From: Ferirhizobium litorale
Lineage (GTDB): Bacteria > Pseudomonadota > Alphaproteobacteria > Rhizobiales > Rhizobiaceae
Assembly (NCBI GenBank): GCA_030028905.1
Contig: JALDYZ010000012.1
Span: 62,001 to 126,000 of the forward strand
Length of the DNA: 64,000 nt
Direction of reading: 5' to 3'
A program made the position numbers and the translations under genes. Below the pieces are notes generated by a model, which had not been told where the DNA came from, ran no database searches, and was given only the letters and a program-made list of their open reading frames with translations. Positions 46,278-55,299 of the stretch are shown in pieces; the stretch's first letter is position 1; each line of letters begins with the position of its first letter.

Positions 46278-46393
46278 AGCTGTTTCCCTCTGTTGACGAT
46301 ATTTTTGGAGAGCCCCGCCTTCTTCTTGTGCTGTTTGAGGGACGCTCCAGTCTTCCCAGCCCTGCTCGGGCATTCTCCCTGTATTCGTTCCGG

Positions 46394-47719
46394 TTATCCC
46401 TTCACGTAGACGTGGTGCGGCAGCCACAGCGCGATCTCGGGAAAGGCCATGATGATCGCCAGGCCGATGCACATGATGATGACGAAAGGCCAGACGGACC
46501 TGTAGATGTCGGCAAGCGAAATCTCCGGCGGCGCCATGGCCCGCATCAGGAACAGGTTGTATCCGAACGGCGGCGTCATGTAGGAGATCTGGCAGGTGAT
46601 CGTGTACAGCACCCCGTACCAGATCAGGTCGAAGCCGAGCTTGCCGACGAGCGGGATGTAGAGCGGCGCGACGATCACCAGCATTGCCGTGTCGTCGAGA
46701 AACATGCCCATGATGATAAAGGAAATCTGCATCATGATGAGGATCTCCCACGGGCCGAGGCCCAACCGGTTGAGCAGCAGGTTTTCAATCGCCTTGACCG
46801 CGCCGAGCCCGTCGAACACGGCGCCGAAGCATAGTGCCGCCAGGATGATCCACATGAACATGCAGGAAATGCCGAGCGTCTGCTCGATCGTCCTGTCCAT
46901 GACCCTGGCCGTCAGTCGTCCCTTGAACCAGGCAACCGCGAGAGCCGAGACCGCGCCCACCGCCGAGCTTTCGACGAGGCTGGTGATCCCCATCAAGAAC
47001 AGGCCCATCATCAGCAGGAAGATCATCAGCGGCAGGATGCCCGCGCGCAGCAGCAGAAGCTTCTGGCCGAGCGGAATGTTTCGATCTTCCTTCGGTAGCG
47101 GCGGGCCGAGATGCGGCTGCAGACGGCAGCGGATGACGATGTAGATGATGAAGAGCCCGGCCAGCAGCAGACCCGGAAAGAACCCTGCAAGCCACAACTG
47201 CCCCACCGGCTGGCGGGCGATCATGCCGTAAAGGACCAACACGACGCTCGGCGGCACGAGAATGCCGAGCGAGGAACCCGCCTGGATCACGCCCGACACC
47301 ATGATCTTGTCGTAGCCGCGCCGCAGCAGTTCGGGCAGCGCGATGGTGGCGCCGATCGCCATCCCGGCGACGCTGAGGCCGTTCATGGCCGAGATGATGA
47401 CCATCAGCCCGATCGTTCCGACAGCCAGGCCGCCGGGCAGGCCGCCCATCCAGACATGGAACATCTTGTAGAGATCTTCGGCGATACCGGACTCCGAGAG
47501 CATGTAGCCCATGAAGATAAAAAGCGGCAGCGTCAGCAACGGATACCATTTCATCAGCTTCATGCCGGCGCTGAAGCCGATCTCGAAACCGCCCTGCCCC
47601 CAGAGCAAGGCCGCCGCAACGACCCCGACGAAGCCGATCACCCCGAAGACGCGCTGGCCGGTCAGCATGCTGAGCAGCATCGATGAAAACATGAAGAGCA
47701 CGATCATTTCGGGAGTCAT
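46394..47719 (-). CDS. dctM: TRAP transporter large permease DctM
   Basis: 441 residues with about 12 membrane helices, starting MTPEMIVLFMFSSMLLS. Family motifs MLSESGIAEDLYK, SAMNGLSVAGMAIGATIALPEL and SYMTPPFGYNLF. It forms the ion-driven transport channel with DctQ and takes substrate from DctP. ATG overlaps the dctQ stop (ATGA). Confidence 0.93.
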   Translation of the reverse strand: MTPEMIVLFMFSSMLLSMLTGQRVFGVIGFVGVVAAALLWGQGGFEIGFSAGMKLMKWYPLLTLPLFIFMGYMLSESGIAEDLYKMFHVWMGGLPGGLAVGTIGLMVIISAMNGLSVAGMAIGATIALPELLRRGYDKIMVSGVIQAGSSLGILVPPSVVLVLYGMIARQPVGQLWLAGFFPGLLLAGLFIIYIVIRCRLQPHLGPPLPKEDRNIPLGQKLLLLRAGILPLMIFLLMMGLFLMGITSLVESSAVGAVSALAVAWFKGRLTARVMDRTIEQTLGISCMFMWIILAALCFGAVFDGLGAVKAIENLLLNRLGLGPWEILIMMQISFIIMGMFLDDTAMLVIVAPLYIPLVGKLGFDLIWYGVLYTITCQISYMTPPFGYNLFLMRAMAPPEISLADIYRSVWPFVIIMCIGLAIIMAFPEIALWLPHHVYVKG

Positions 47720-48225
47720 GTGATCGCCACTCCCCGTGCAGTCGCCAGATCCTTGAAGAAGATCGACGTCGTCTGCAGAAAGGTCAGGAATATGCCGATG
47801 ACCATGATGATCTTGATGGGTGCCATGTAAGGTGCCCAGGCCGAATAGCTGCGCTCGCCGTACTGCAGCGCATAGCTGGTGCTCGACAGGCCGCCGACGA
47901 GCAGGAAGCCGAGATAGACGAACAGCATGAAGATGGTGACGACGTCGATGACGGCCTTGGTGCGCGGCGACCAGCGGCCATAGGCGAGATCCATGCGCAC
48001 GTGGGCATCGAGCTGCAGCGAATAGGCGCCGCCCATGATGTAGTACGCAGCCATGACGAATTGGGCCATCTCCAGCGTCCACAGCGACGGCACGAAGAAG
48101 GTCTTCGAAATCGATGACCAGAGCAGGATGCCCATCATCACGAATATCAGGTACATCGTGGCGCGCCCGACCCTTCGATTGAAGGCATCGACCACGCGCA
48201 CATAGGTCTTGATCCACTCAGGCAT
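47716..48225 (-). CDS. dctQ: TRAP transporter small permease DctQ
   Basis: 169 residues from the ATG giving MPEWIKTYVRVVDAFNRRV; the frame remains open to a GTG at 48330 (204 residues), and a GTG after GGGGAGGG lies between, so the start is uncertain. Four membrane segments and the family segment LQLDAHVRMDLAYGRWS. It bridges DctP and DctM. Confidence 0.85.
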   Translation of the reverse strand: MPEWIKTYVRVVDAFNRRVGRATMYLIFVMMGILLWSSISKTFFVPSLWTLEMAQFVMAAYYIMGGAYSLQLDAHVRMDLAYGRWSPRTKAVIDVVTIFMLFVYLGFLLVGGLSSTSYALQYGERSYSAWAPYMAPIKIIMVIGIFLTFLQTTSIFFKDLATARGVAIT

Positions 48226-48370
48226 GGGCACGATACCCAAAGCCCGGGGAATGGCGAGGTTCACGGGCCCCTGAGCCCTCCCCATTCGCAAATGCTGCCA
48301 TCGCAGTATCCTCTCCAGTACAAGTTCCACCTCATTTTTGTTTTTTGCCCGGTTGTCCGGGATCGTCTTT

Positions 48371-49162
48371 TCAGATGCCGGATTCGGCCAGGCCTTCCTG
48401 CAGAAGGCCCGCGAGGAGATCGGCCATGACTTCCTGGCCTGTCTCGTCGGAGATCAGGTCGTTCCGGACCTCGATCATCACGTTCAGGAGCCCGTTGCCG
48501 AGCGCGTGAAGCTTCAGTGTATGGGTGACGCCGTCGGCCGGTCCATAGGGCTGGTTGCGCCCGAACCTGTAGGCGTCGGTGTCGCTCGCTGCGGCCAGAA
48601 GTCGATCGGCAAGACGGGTGTCGCTGTCATGCAAGATGCCGATTTCCACGGAACGGGTGTGGCCGTTGTAGACGGGCGTGAAGCTATGGATGGTCACCAG
48701 AACCGTTCGCCGCCCCTGCGCCCGGCGCTCGGCGATGATTGCCGCGATCCTGGCATGAAAAGGAATATACAGCCCGTTGGTCCGTGCATCGCGCTGCGAT
48801 TGCGTCAGACCAGCGTTACCCGGAACCGTATAGATCTCACTGAACTCGGGTATGGCGGCGGGCGATTCCGGCGGCCGGTTGCAATCGTAGACCAACCGCG
48901 AAAAACGCTGGTAGACGAGCGTCGCGTCAAGAGTTCGCGACAGGAGGGTCGAAACGGCAAGCGCCCCGGGATCCCAGGCGATATGACTTTCCAGCGCTGC
49001 GATCGGCAGGCCGAGATCCCCGAAGTGAACGGGAATTGTCGAAGAGGCATGCTCGCAGACGAGGAGGACATCACCTCTCCCGCCGGGATTGACCACCTCA
49101 ACGGGGTTGCCCTCCTCTGTCGTCAATATCCCCGGCTCCATGCCCACAGGAATGCGCTCCAC
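48371..49162 (-). CDS. N-formylglutamate amidohydrolase family protein
   Basis: 263 residues from a GTG; an ATG 21 bases later (49141) is an equally good start. Zn-hydrolase of the FGase family (Pfam N-formylglutamate amidohydrolase): CEHASSTIP with an expected metal-binding His/Glu, HIAWDPGA, YDCNRPP, HSFTPV and EVRNDL at the C-terminus. Classic members release formate from N-formylglutamate in histidine degradation, but no hut genes are present. As first gene of the TRAP/gamma-glutamyl operon it is a good candidate for hydrolysing a gamma-glutamyl or N-acyl product. Confidence 0.85.
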   Translation of the reverse strand: MERIPVGMEPGILTTEEGNPVEVVNPGGRGDVLLVCEHASSTIPVHFGDLGLPIAALESHIAWDPGALAVSTLLSRTLDATLVYQRFSRLVYDCNRPPESPAAIPEFSEIYTVPGNAGLTQSQRDARTNGLYIPFHARIAAIIAERRAQGRRTVLVTIHSFTPVYNGHTRSVEIGILHDSDTRLADRLLAAASDTDAYRFGRNQPYGPADGVTHTLKLHALGNGLLNVMIEVRNDLISDETGQEVMADLLAGLLQEGLAESGI

Positions 49163-49179
49163 CTAAGGTTAACTGGCTC

Positions 49180-49202
49180 TGAATGAAGAATAGAATTATT
49201 CA
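49180..49202. promoter_or_regulatory. Candidate RpiR operator between divergent units
   Basis: GAATA-gaat-TATTC is a perfect 5-bp inverted repeat (49188-49201) inside a larger TGAAT...ATTCA frame. It lies between the divergent amidohydrolase and RpiR starts, the usual site for RpiR control. Confidence 0.4.
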
Positions 49203-49274
49203 GGATCGAAACCATGTCAATCGCGGGCTGTAACTATCTTTTCAAAATAGCGATTGACTCGCGCAGCGTCCGAG

Positions 49275-50204
49275 ATGATTAATTCCCTAGTTGAGGTTGG
49301 CAGCAGATCGACCCCGGGGAGCATAGAGCGCGTGGCAGATGGGTCTCAGACCGTTTCGGATGTCATACATGCCCATTTCGGGACGCTGACCCGCGCCGAA
49401 AAGCAGCTGGCGCAGAGTCTTCTGGAAAACTACCCGATCTCGGGATTGGGAAGCATCACGATCATTGCGGAAAATGCCGGCGTGTCCACACCCACCGTCG
49501 TACGCATGGTGCAAAAGCTCGGATACAAGGGATACCCCGAGTTCCAGGCGCATTTGCATCAGGAACTGGAAGCGACGATCTCCAATCCGATCACCAAGCA
49601 CGACCGCTGGGCCAGCAATGCGCCGCAGGGGCATGTGCTGATCCGCATCGCCGATTCCATCATGAACAACATGCGCCAGACGCTCGGCGACATGGACACC
49701 GCCACGTTCGACGCCGCAAGCGAGTTGCTTTCCGACAGGCGACGCAACGTCTATTTCGTCGGCGGCCGCATTACCGGATCGATCGCCGAGTATTTCTTCA
49801 CCCACATGCAGGTGATCCGGGCCAAGGCGACGCTGATTTCCCTGCATTCCAGCTCGTGGCCGCAATATGTGCTGAACATGAACGCCGGCGACGTGCTGGT
49901 GATCTTCGATATCCGGCGCTACGAACAGGAGATGGTAACGCTCGCCGAGGCGGCCAAGGCCAACGGCGTCATCATCATCCTCTTCACCGATCAGTGGGGA
50001 TCGCCGGCCGCCAAGCACGCTCGCCACGTGTTCCGGGTGCGCATCGAGGTGCCATCCGCCTGGGATTCCTCGGTGGTCACATTGTTCGTGGTCGAGGCGC
50101 TGATCGAGGCGATACAGACCCGCACCTGGGATGACACCCGCGAACGCATGCGAACGCTGGAAGGTCTATTCGAGCAGACCCGTCTGTTCCGTCGCCTGAC
50201 GTAG
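49275..50204 (+). CDS. RpiR-family transcriptional regulator (HTH + SIS)
   Basis: 309 residues from the ATG giving MINSLVEVGSRS; an upstream in-frame TTG is possible. N-terminal HTH_6 (LGSITIIAENAGVSTPTVVRM) and a C-terminal SIS sugar-isomerase fold (NVYFVGGRITGSIAEYFF, LVIFDIRRYEQEM), which normally binds phosphosugars but in nitrogen-operon members binds other small molecules. Divergent from the amidohydrolase/TRAP operon and 144 bases upstream of the ABC importer, so it could control both. Confidence 0.88.
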   Translation: MINSLVEVGSRSTPGSIERVADGSQTVSDVIHAHFGTLTRAEKQLAQSLLENYPISGLGSITIIAENAGVSTPTVVRMVQKLGYKGYPEFQAHLHQELEATISNPITKHDRWASNAPQGHVLIRIADSIMNNMRQTLGDMDTATFDAASELLSDRRRNVYFVGGRITGSIAEYFFTHMQVIRAKATLISLHSSSWPQYVLNMNAGDVLVIFDIRRYEQEMVTLAEAAKANGVIIILFTDQWGSPAAKHARHVFRVRIEVPSAWDSSVVTLFVVEALIEAIQTRTWDDTRERMRTLEGLFEQTRLFRRLT

Positions 50205-50348
50205 CGGCTTCCTGAAACCTCGGCGAAGCGGCAACGAAACCGGGGAAAAAACAACGACAACATGCCGGTAGCGACGCGATTTCACATAAACTTCACGTAA
50301 CGTAAGTACAGCGCCTGCAGATGCAAAAAACCATAGAGGAGAAATGCA

Positions 50349-51455
50349 GTGATCTCTAAGATTCAAAAGCTTCTTTCGCTGACGACGGCACTCGTCGTTG
50401 CCAGCACCGCGATTGCCGTAGCCGAACCGAGCGCCGAACTGATCGAAGCCGCCAAGAAGGAAGGCATGCTGACGACGATCGCCCTGCCCCACAGCTGGTG
50501 CGGCTACGGTGACGTCATCGCCGGCTTCAAGGCCAAGTACCCGGAAATCCAGGTCAACGAACTGAACCCCGACGCCGGCTCTGCTGATGAAGTCGAAGCG
50601 ATCAAGGCCAACAAGGACAACAAGGGCCCGCAGGCTCCTGACGTCGTCGACGTCGGCCTCGCCTTTGGTCCGCAGATGAAGGCCGAAGGCCTGTTGCAGC
50701 CCTACAAGGTTTCCACCTGGGACGAGATCCCGGACACCATCAAGGACGCAGACGGCCACTGGTATGGCGACTACTACGGCGTTCTGTCGTTCATCGTGAA
50801 CAAGGACCTCGTGGAAAACACCCCGGCCGACTGGGCCGACCTGCTGAAGCCGGAATATGCCGGCCAGGTCGCGCTTGCCGGTGACCCGCGCGCCTCCAAC
50901 CAGGCGATCCTCGGCGTTCTCGCTGCCGGCCTGTCCAAGGGGGCAGCTCCGGGTGAAGCTTCCGGCAAGGCCGGTCTCGAGTACTTCGCCGAACTCAACA
51001 AGGCCGGCAACTTCGTTCCGGTGATTGCAAAGGCCGGCACCATTGCCCAGGGCGCGACCCCGATTGCAATCGCATGGGACTACAACGCGCTGGCATGGCG
51101 TGACGAACTGAAGGACAATCCGCCGGTCGAGGTGGTCGTTCCGAAAACCGGCGTTCTCGCCGGCGTCTACGTCCAGGGCATCTCCGCCTTCGCGCCGCAC
51201 CCGAACGCTGCCAAGCTGTGGATGGAATACCTCTATTCCGACGAAGGCCAGAACCTGTGGCTGAAGGGCTACTGCCACCCGGCCCGCTTCAACGCCATGG
51301 TCAAGGCCGGCAAGGTTCCGCAGGAACTGATCGACGCCCTGCCGCCCGCTGCAAGCTATGAAGCGGCCGTCTTCCCGACCGTGGAAGAGCAGAATGCCAA
51401 CAAGGCTGCCGTTACCGGCGGTTGGGATGGCGTTGTCGGCGCGAACGTCCAGTAA
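50349..51455 (+). CDS. ABC transporter substrate-binding protein (family 1, PotD/AfuA-like)
   Basis: 368 residues from a GTG 5-6 bases after AGGAGAAA. Signal peptide cut after ALVVASTAIAVA. Extracellular solute-binding fold with DVVDVGLAFGPQMKAEGLL and YYGVLSFIVNKDLV. Similar proteins bind polyamines, iron(III), phosphonate or amino acids; I cannot settle which. GC-rich intercistronic hairpin downstream suggests it is made in excess over the permeases. Confidence 0.87.
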   Translation: MISKIQKLLSLTTALVVASTAIAVAEPSAELIEAAKKEGMLTTIALPHSWCGYGDVIAGFKAKYPEIQVNELNPDAGSADEVEAIKANKDNKGPQAPDVVDVGLAFGPQMKAEGLLQPYKVSTWDEIPDTIKDADGHWYGDYYGVLSFIVNKDLVENTPADWADLLKPEYAGQVALAGDPRASNQAILGVLAAGLSKGAAPGEASGKAGLEYFAELNKAGNFVPVIAKAGTIAQGATPIAIAWDYNALAWRDELKDNPPVEVVVPKTGVLAGVYVQGISAFAPHPNAAKLWMEYLYSDEGQNLWLKGYCHPARFNAMVKAGKVPQELIDALPPAASYEAAVFPTVEEQNANKAAVTGGWDGVVGANVQ

Positions 51456-51474
51456 GGTGAAGTCATGACGCCAG

Positions 51475-51501
51475 GCCCCGACCCGTCTCCCGGGCCGGGG
51501 C
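51475..51501 (+). other. Intercistronic hairpin after the binding-protein gene
   Basis: GCCCCG-a-CCCG-tctcc-CGGG-c-CGGGGC (51475-51501) forms a 10-bp GC stem with one mismatch. No T-run directly follows, so it likely protects or partially attenuates the message, giving more binding protein than permease. Confidence 0.55.
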
Positions 51502-51573
51502 TTGCCCTTTCCCGAGCGACTGCCCCGGTTTGACCAGAATTCAACCGGGCCATTCGCGCAACGATCCAGGACC

Positions 51574-52449
51574 ATGAACCAAGCCCCACACACGCGACGG
51601 CCGCGCATTCCGCTCACCTGGTTGGGCCTGATGCCCTTCGTGATTTTCGTCATGCTGTTCCTGGTGCTGCCGACGATTCACATCGTCATCGGCGCGTTCC
51701 AGACCCGCGACGGCTCCTTCACGCTGCAGAACATCATCGACCTGAACACCGGCACGATCCCGTCGAGCTACTGGATCTCGATCAAGATTTCCGTTGCATC
51801 GGCTGCGCTTGGCAGCCTGATCGGCTTCGCTATGGCAGCCGCCGTCGTCTTCGGTGCGGTTCCCCGTTGGATCAAATCGCCGCTCCTCACCTTTTCCGGG
51901 GTCGCCTCGAACTTTGCCGGCGTCCCGCTGGCCTTCGCCTTTCTTGCGACGTTTGGACCGGTCGGCCTCGTCACCGTTCTTCTGCGCAACAGTTTCGGCA
52001 TCGTGCTCCAGCGTGACCTCGGTTTCAACATCCTGAGCTTCTGGGGCCTGACGATCACTTATCTCTTCTTCCAGATCCCGCTGATGATCCTGATCATCGC
52101 GCCGGCGCTGGAAGGCCTTCGCCGCGAGTGGCGCGAGGCCGCCGATATCCTTGGTGCAAGCGCCATGCAGTACTGGCGCATGGTCGCGCTGCCGATCCTG
52201 TTCCCATCGCTGCTCGGGACCTTCGCGCTCTTGTTTGCCAACGCCTTCGGCGCCGTCGCCACCGCGATTGCGCTCACGGGTTCAAGCCTCAATATCGTGC
52301 CGATCCAGCTCTTTGCCCAGATTCGCGGCGACGTGCTCGGTAACCCCAATCTCGGCTACGCCATGGCCTTCGGCATGATCGTCATCACGGCGATCGCCAA
52401 TGTCGTCTACATCTGGCTGCGCATGCGTGCCGAAAGGTGGCTGAAATGA
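51574..52449 (+). CDS. ABC transporter permease 1
   Basis: 291 residues from the ATG giving MNQAPHTRRPRIPLT after CCAGGACC. Six membrane segments and the EAA loop typical of importer permeases (EWREAADILGASAMQYW). Pairs with the next permease, whose ATG overlaps its stop (ATGA). Confidence 0.9.
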   Translation: MNQAPHTRRPRIPLTWLGLMPFVIFVMLFLVLPTIHIVIGAFQTRDGSFTLQNIIDLNTGTIPSSYWISIKISVASAALGSLIGFAMAAAVVFGAVPRWIKSPLLTFSGVASNFAGVPLAFAFLATFGPVGLVTVLLRNSFGIVLQRDLGFNILSFWGLTITYLFFQIPLMILIIAPALEGLRREWREAADILGASAMQYWRMVALPILFPSLLGTFALLFANAFGAVATAIALTGSSLNIVPIQLFAQIRGDVLGNPNLGYAMAFGMIVITAIANVVYIWLRMRAERWLK

Positions 52450-53237
52450 GTGTCTGGGCGCGCATTGCCGGCTGGGCGGCACTGGTCTTCGGCCTGCTCT
52501 ACTTTTTCGTTCCGCTCGCTGGCCTTTTCGAATTCTCGCTGCGGGCACGGCGCGGGGTCTACAGCTTCGATGCCTATGTGCGCGTCCTTGCCGACCCGCA
52601 ATTCCAGGCAACGTTCAGCTACTCCGTCGTCATGGCGCTGGTCACTATCGTGATCGGCGTACTGATCGTCGTGCCGACCGCGTTCTGGGTGCGGCTGAAA
52701 ATGCCCTGGGCAAGGCCCTATGTCGAATTCCTGACGCTGATGCCGCTGGTGATTCCGGCGATCGTGATCGTGTTCGGCTACATCCGCCTCTACAACACCT
52801 CGAGCTGGCTGCCACTGACCGGTTCCGTGTTCGGAACGAACCTGCTGCTGGCCTTCGGCTACACCATTCTGGCCCTGCCCTACATGTATCGCGCCGTCGA
52901 CACCGGACTTAGAACCATAGACGTCGCAACGCTCACGGAAGCGGCCCAGAGCCTCGGCGCGGGTTGGACAACCATTCTGAGCCGGGTGATCCTGCCCAAT
53001 GTCTTGCCCGCCGTTCTGTCGGGAGCCTTTCTCACCTTCGCGATCGTCATCGGCGAGTTCACTCTGGCGGCGCTTCTCGACCGGCCGGCATTCGGTCCGT
53101 ACCTGCAGCGCATCGGCGCGAACAAGCCCTATGAGCCGTTTGCCCTGTCAGTCATCGCATTCGCCATCACCTGGGGCTGCCTAGCGCTGATCCAGCTCGT
53201 GTCCCGTTTACAGAAAACCACCCGGCGCCCGGCCTGA
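52446..53237 (+). CDS. ABC transporter permease 2
   Basis: 263 residues (MSVWARIAGWAALVFGLL start), six membrane segments, EAA loop LTEAAQSLGAGWTTIL. Second transmembrane subunit of the importer. The 10-base gap to the ATPase gene points to one transcript. Confidence 0.9.
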   Translation: MSVWARIAGWAALVFGLLYFFVPLAGLFEFSLRARRGVYSFDAYVRVLADPQFQATFSYSVVMALVTIVIGVLIVVPTAFWVRLKMPWARPYVEFLTLMPLVIPAIVIVFGYIRLYNTSSWLPLTGSVFGTNLLLAFGYTILALPYMYRAVDTGLRTIDVATLTEAAQSLGAGWTTILSRVILPNVLPAVLSGAFLTFAIVIGEFTLAALLDRPAFGPYLQRIGANKPYEPFALSVIAFAITWGCLALIQLVSRLQKTTRRPA

Positions 53238-53247
53238 GGACGTATTT

Positions 53248-54309
53248 ATGGCATTCCTGACCCTTACGAATATCCAGAAATCCTTCGGCCCGGTGAAGGT
53301 GGTCCACGACTTCGACATGACCATCGACAAGGGCGAGTTCGTTTCCTTTCTCGGACCATCCGGTTGCGGCAAGACCACCATCCTGCGCATGATCGCCGGT
53401 TTCGAGGTGCCGACTGGCGGCAGCATCGTCATCGATAACAGGGATCAGGGCAACCTGAAGCCGAACCAGCGCAACATTGGCATGGTATTCCAGGCGTACG
53501 CGCTTTTCCCCAACATGAACGTCCACCAAAACGTTGCTTTCGGGCTCAAGGTCGCCGGCAAACGCAAGGCGGAGATCGATGCCCGCGTCAAGGAAATGTT
53601 GTCCCTGATCAAGCTCGAACACCTGGCTGACCGCTATCCGTACCAGATGTCGGGCGGCCAGCAGCAGCGCGTGGCGCTTGCCCGCGCGCTGGCTCCCATG
53701 CCGCAGGTGCTGCTTCTCGACGAACCGCTATCGGCCCTCGACGCCAAGATCCGCGTGTCGCTGCGCGAGGAAATCCGCCTGATCCAGCAGAAACTCGGCA
53801 TCACCACTGTCTTCGTCACCCACGACCAGGAAGAGGCGCTGTCGATCTCCGATCGCATCGTCGTCATGAATGCCGGGCGCGCCGACCAGATCGGCACGCC
53901 CTTCGAGATCTACAACAAGCCGACGACACGCTTCGTCGCCTCCTTCGTCGGCACGCTCAACATCATAGAGGCGAAGGTCGTCGATCCCGCCACCAGCCGG
54001 ATCGCCATCGGCGGCCAGCAGTTGGCGCTCAAGGAGCCTATCGCCAGCATGAAGGCGAGTGAGGTCATTTCGCTTGCGCTTCGCCCAGAAGCCGTAACGA
54101 TCGCCGAAGGGGCCAAGGGTGACACGGAACTGACCGGCGAGGTGATTGCCACGAACTTCCTCGGCTCGGTGATCCGCACCCGTATTCGCGTCGGAGAAAA
54201 CGTCGTCTCGTTCGACATGTTCAACAGCCCCGGCATCAGGCCGCCGGCGATCGGCGAGACCATCACCCTGCACTTTGCCGCCAGCGACTTGCTGGTGATC
54301 CGCGACTGA
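53248..54309 (+). CDS. ABC transporter ATP-binding protein (PotA/FbpC-like)
   Basis: 353 residues. Walker A GPSGCGKT near 38-45, Q-loop MVFQAYALFPNM, signature MSGGQQQRVALARAL, Walker B LLLDEPLSALD, H-loop THDQEEAL, and a C-terminal TOBE regulatory domain (ISLALRPEAVTI onward). Completes the importer: binding protein, two permeases and ATPase in one unit. Confidence 0.92.
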   Translation: MAFLTLTNIQKSFGPVKVVHDFDMTIDKGEFVSFLGPSGCGKTTILRMIAGFEVPTGGSIVIDNRDQGNLKPNQRNIGMVFQAYALFPNMNVHQNVAFGLKVAGKRKAEIDARVKEMLSLIKLEHLADRYPYQMSGGQQQRVALARALAPMPQVLLLDEPLSALDAKIRVSLREEIRLIQQKLGITTVFVTHDQEEALSISDRIVVMNAGRADQIGTPFEIYNKPTTRFVASFVGTLNIIEAKVVDPATSRIAIGGQQLALKEPIASMKASEVISLALRPEAVTIAEGAKGDTELTGEVIATNFLGSVIRTRIRVGENVVSFDMFNSPGIRPPAIGETITLHFAASDLLVIRD

Positions 54310-54332
54310 GACCGGCCCGGCCCTCATCCGCA

Positions 54333-54366
54333 GAAGCCGGAGGGCTTATCTTCGGCTTCCTTATTT
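54333..54366 (+). terminator. Probable terminator of the ABC importer operon
   Basis: GAAGCCG (54333-54339) pairs with CGGCTTC (54353-54359), 13-base loop, followed by CTTATTT. Acceptable but not strong. Confidence 0.55.
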
Positions 54367-54410
54367 GTGGGAATGCCGCCATCAGGCCAGTCATTGTCCC
54401 TCCATGAGCA

Positions 54411-54438
54411 TTGATTTGCGGATGGCGGCCGCTATAAC
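54411..54438 (+). promoter_or_regulatory. Promoter of the FMN-riboswitch/ribH transcript
   Basis: TTGATT (54411-54416), 16-base spacer, TATAAC (54433-54438). The -10 lies about nine bases before the first riboswitch base, exactly where a promoter for the leader should be. Confidence 0.75.
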
Positions 54439-54446
54439 TGGCGCTG

Positions 54447-54592
54447 TTCTCAGGGCGGGGCGGAATTCCCCACCGGCGGTATCGGGACCACGTCCCGGAG
54501 CCCGCGAGCGCTTTCCGCGCATCGAGCGGAAAGGTCAGCAGACCCGGTGAGAGGCCGGGGCCGACGGTTAAAGTCCGGATGGAAGAGAGCAA
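54447..54592 (+). ncRNA. FMN riboswitch (RFN element)
   Basis: Conserved RFN core is easily read: TCTCAGGGCGGGGCGG, ATTCCCCACCGGCGGTA, AGCCCGCGAGCG, GTCAGCAGACCCGGTGAG, CCGGGGCCGACGGTTAAAG and GGATGGAAGAGAGCA. It binds FMN and shuts off the downstream riboflavin gene. A short perfect hairpin, CACCGCC-aggcat-GGCGGTG (about 54600-54619), and more pairing potential before the ribH ATG may form the expression platform. About 160 bases of leader lie between the element and the ATG. Confidence 0.96.
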
Positions 54593-54677
54593 GCTGGATC
54601 ACCGCCAGGCATGGCGGTGCGTCCATGCGTGTTCGCCCAAGGGATGCTTGGGTCTTCGCGTCATTCGCCTTGGATGA

Positions 54678-55232
<555 letters not shown>

Positions 55233-55250
55233 GCCGACGTTAGGGAAACG

Positions 55251-55299
55251 GGCGGCTGCGCGGTGACACGCTACGCGGCCGCCCACCCGCGCAGCCGCC
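55251..55299. terminator. Inverted repeat at the convergent ribH/AraC gene ends
   Basis: GGCGGCTGCGCGG (55251-55263) and CCGCGCAGCCGCC (55287-55299) are perfect 13-bp arms with a 23-base loop. The right arm is inside the last codons of the AraC gene. Position suggests a shared bidirectional stop; there is no T-run, so function is inferred. Confidence 0.45.

Noticed and set aside
46278..46393. 32-codon in-frame extension (MPEQGWEDWSVPQ...) before dctP
   Set aside because: A ribosome site is too close to its ATG, whereas the MTNRRDFLRK start has a proper site and signal peptide.
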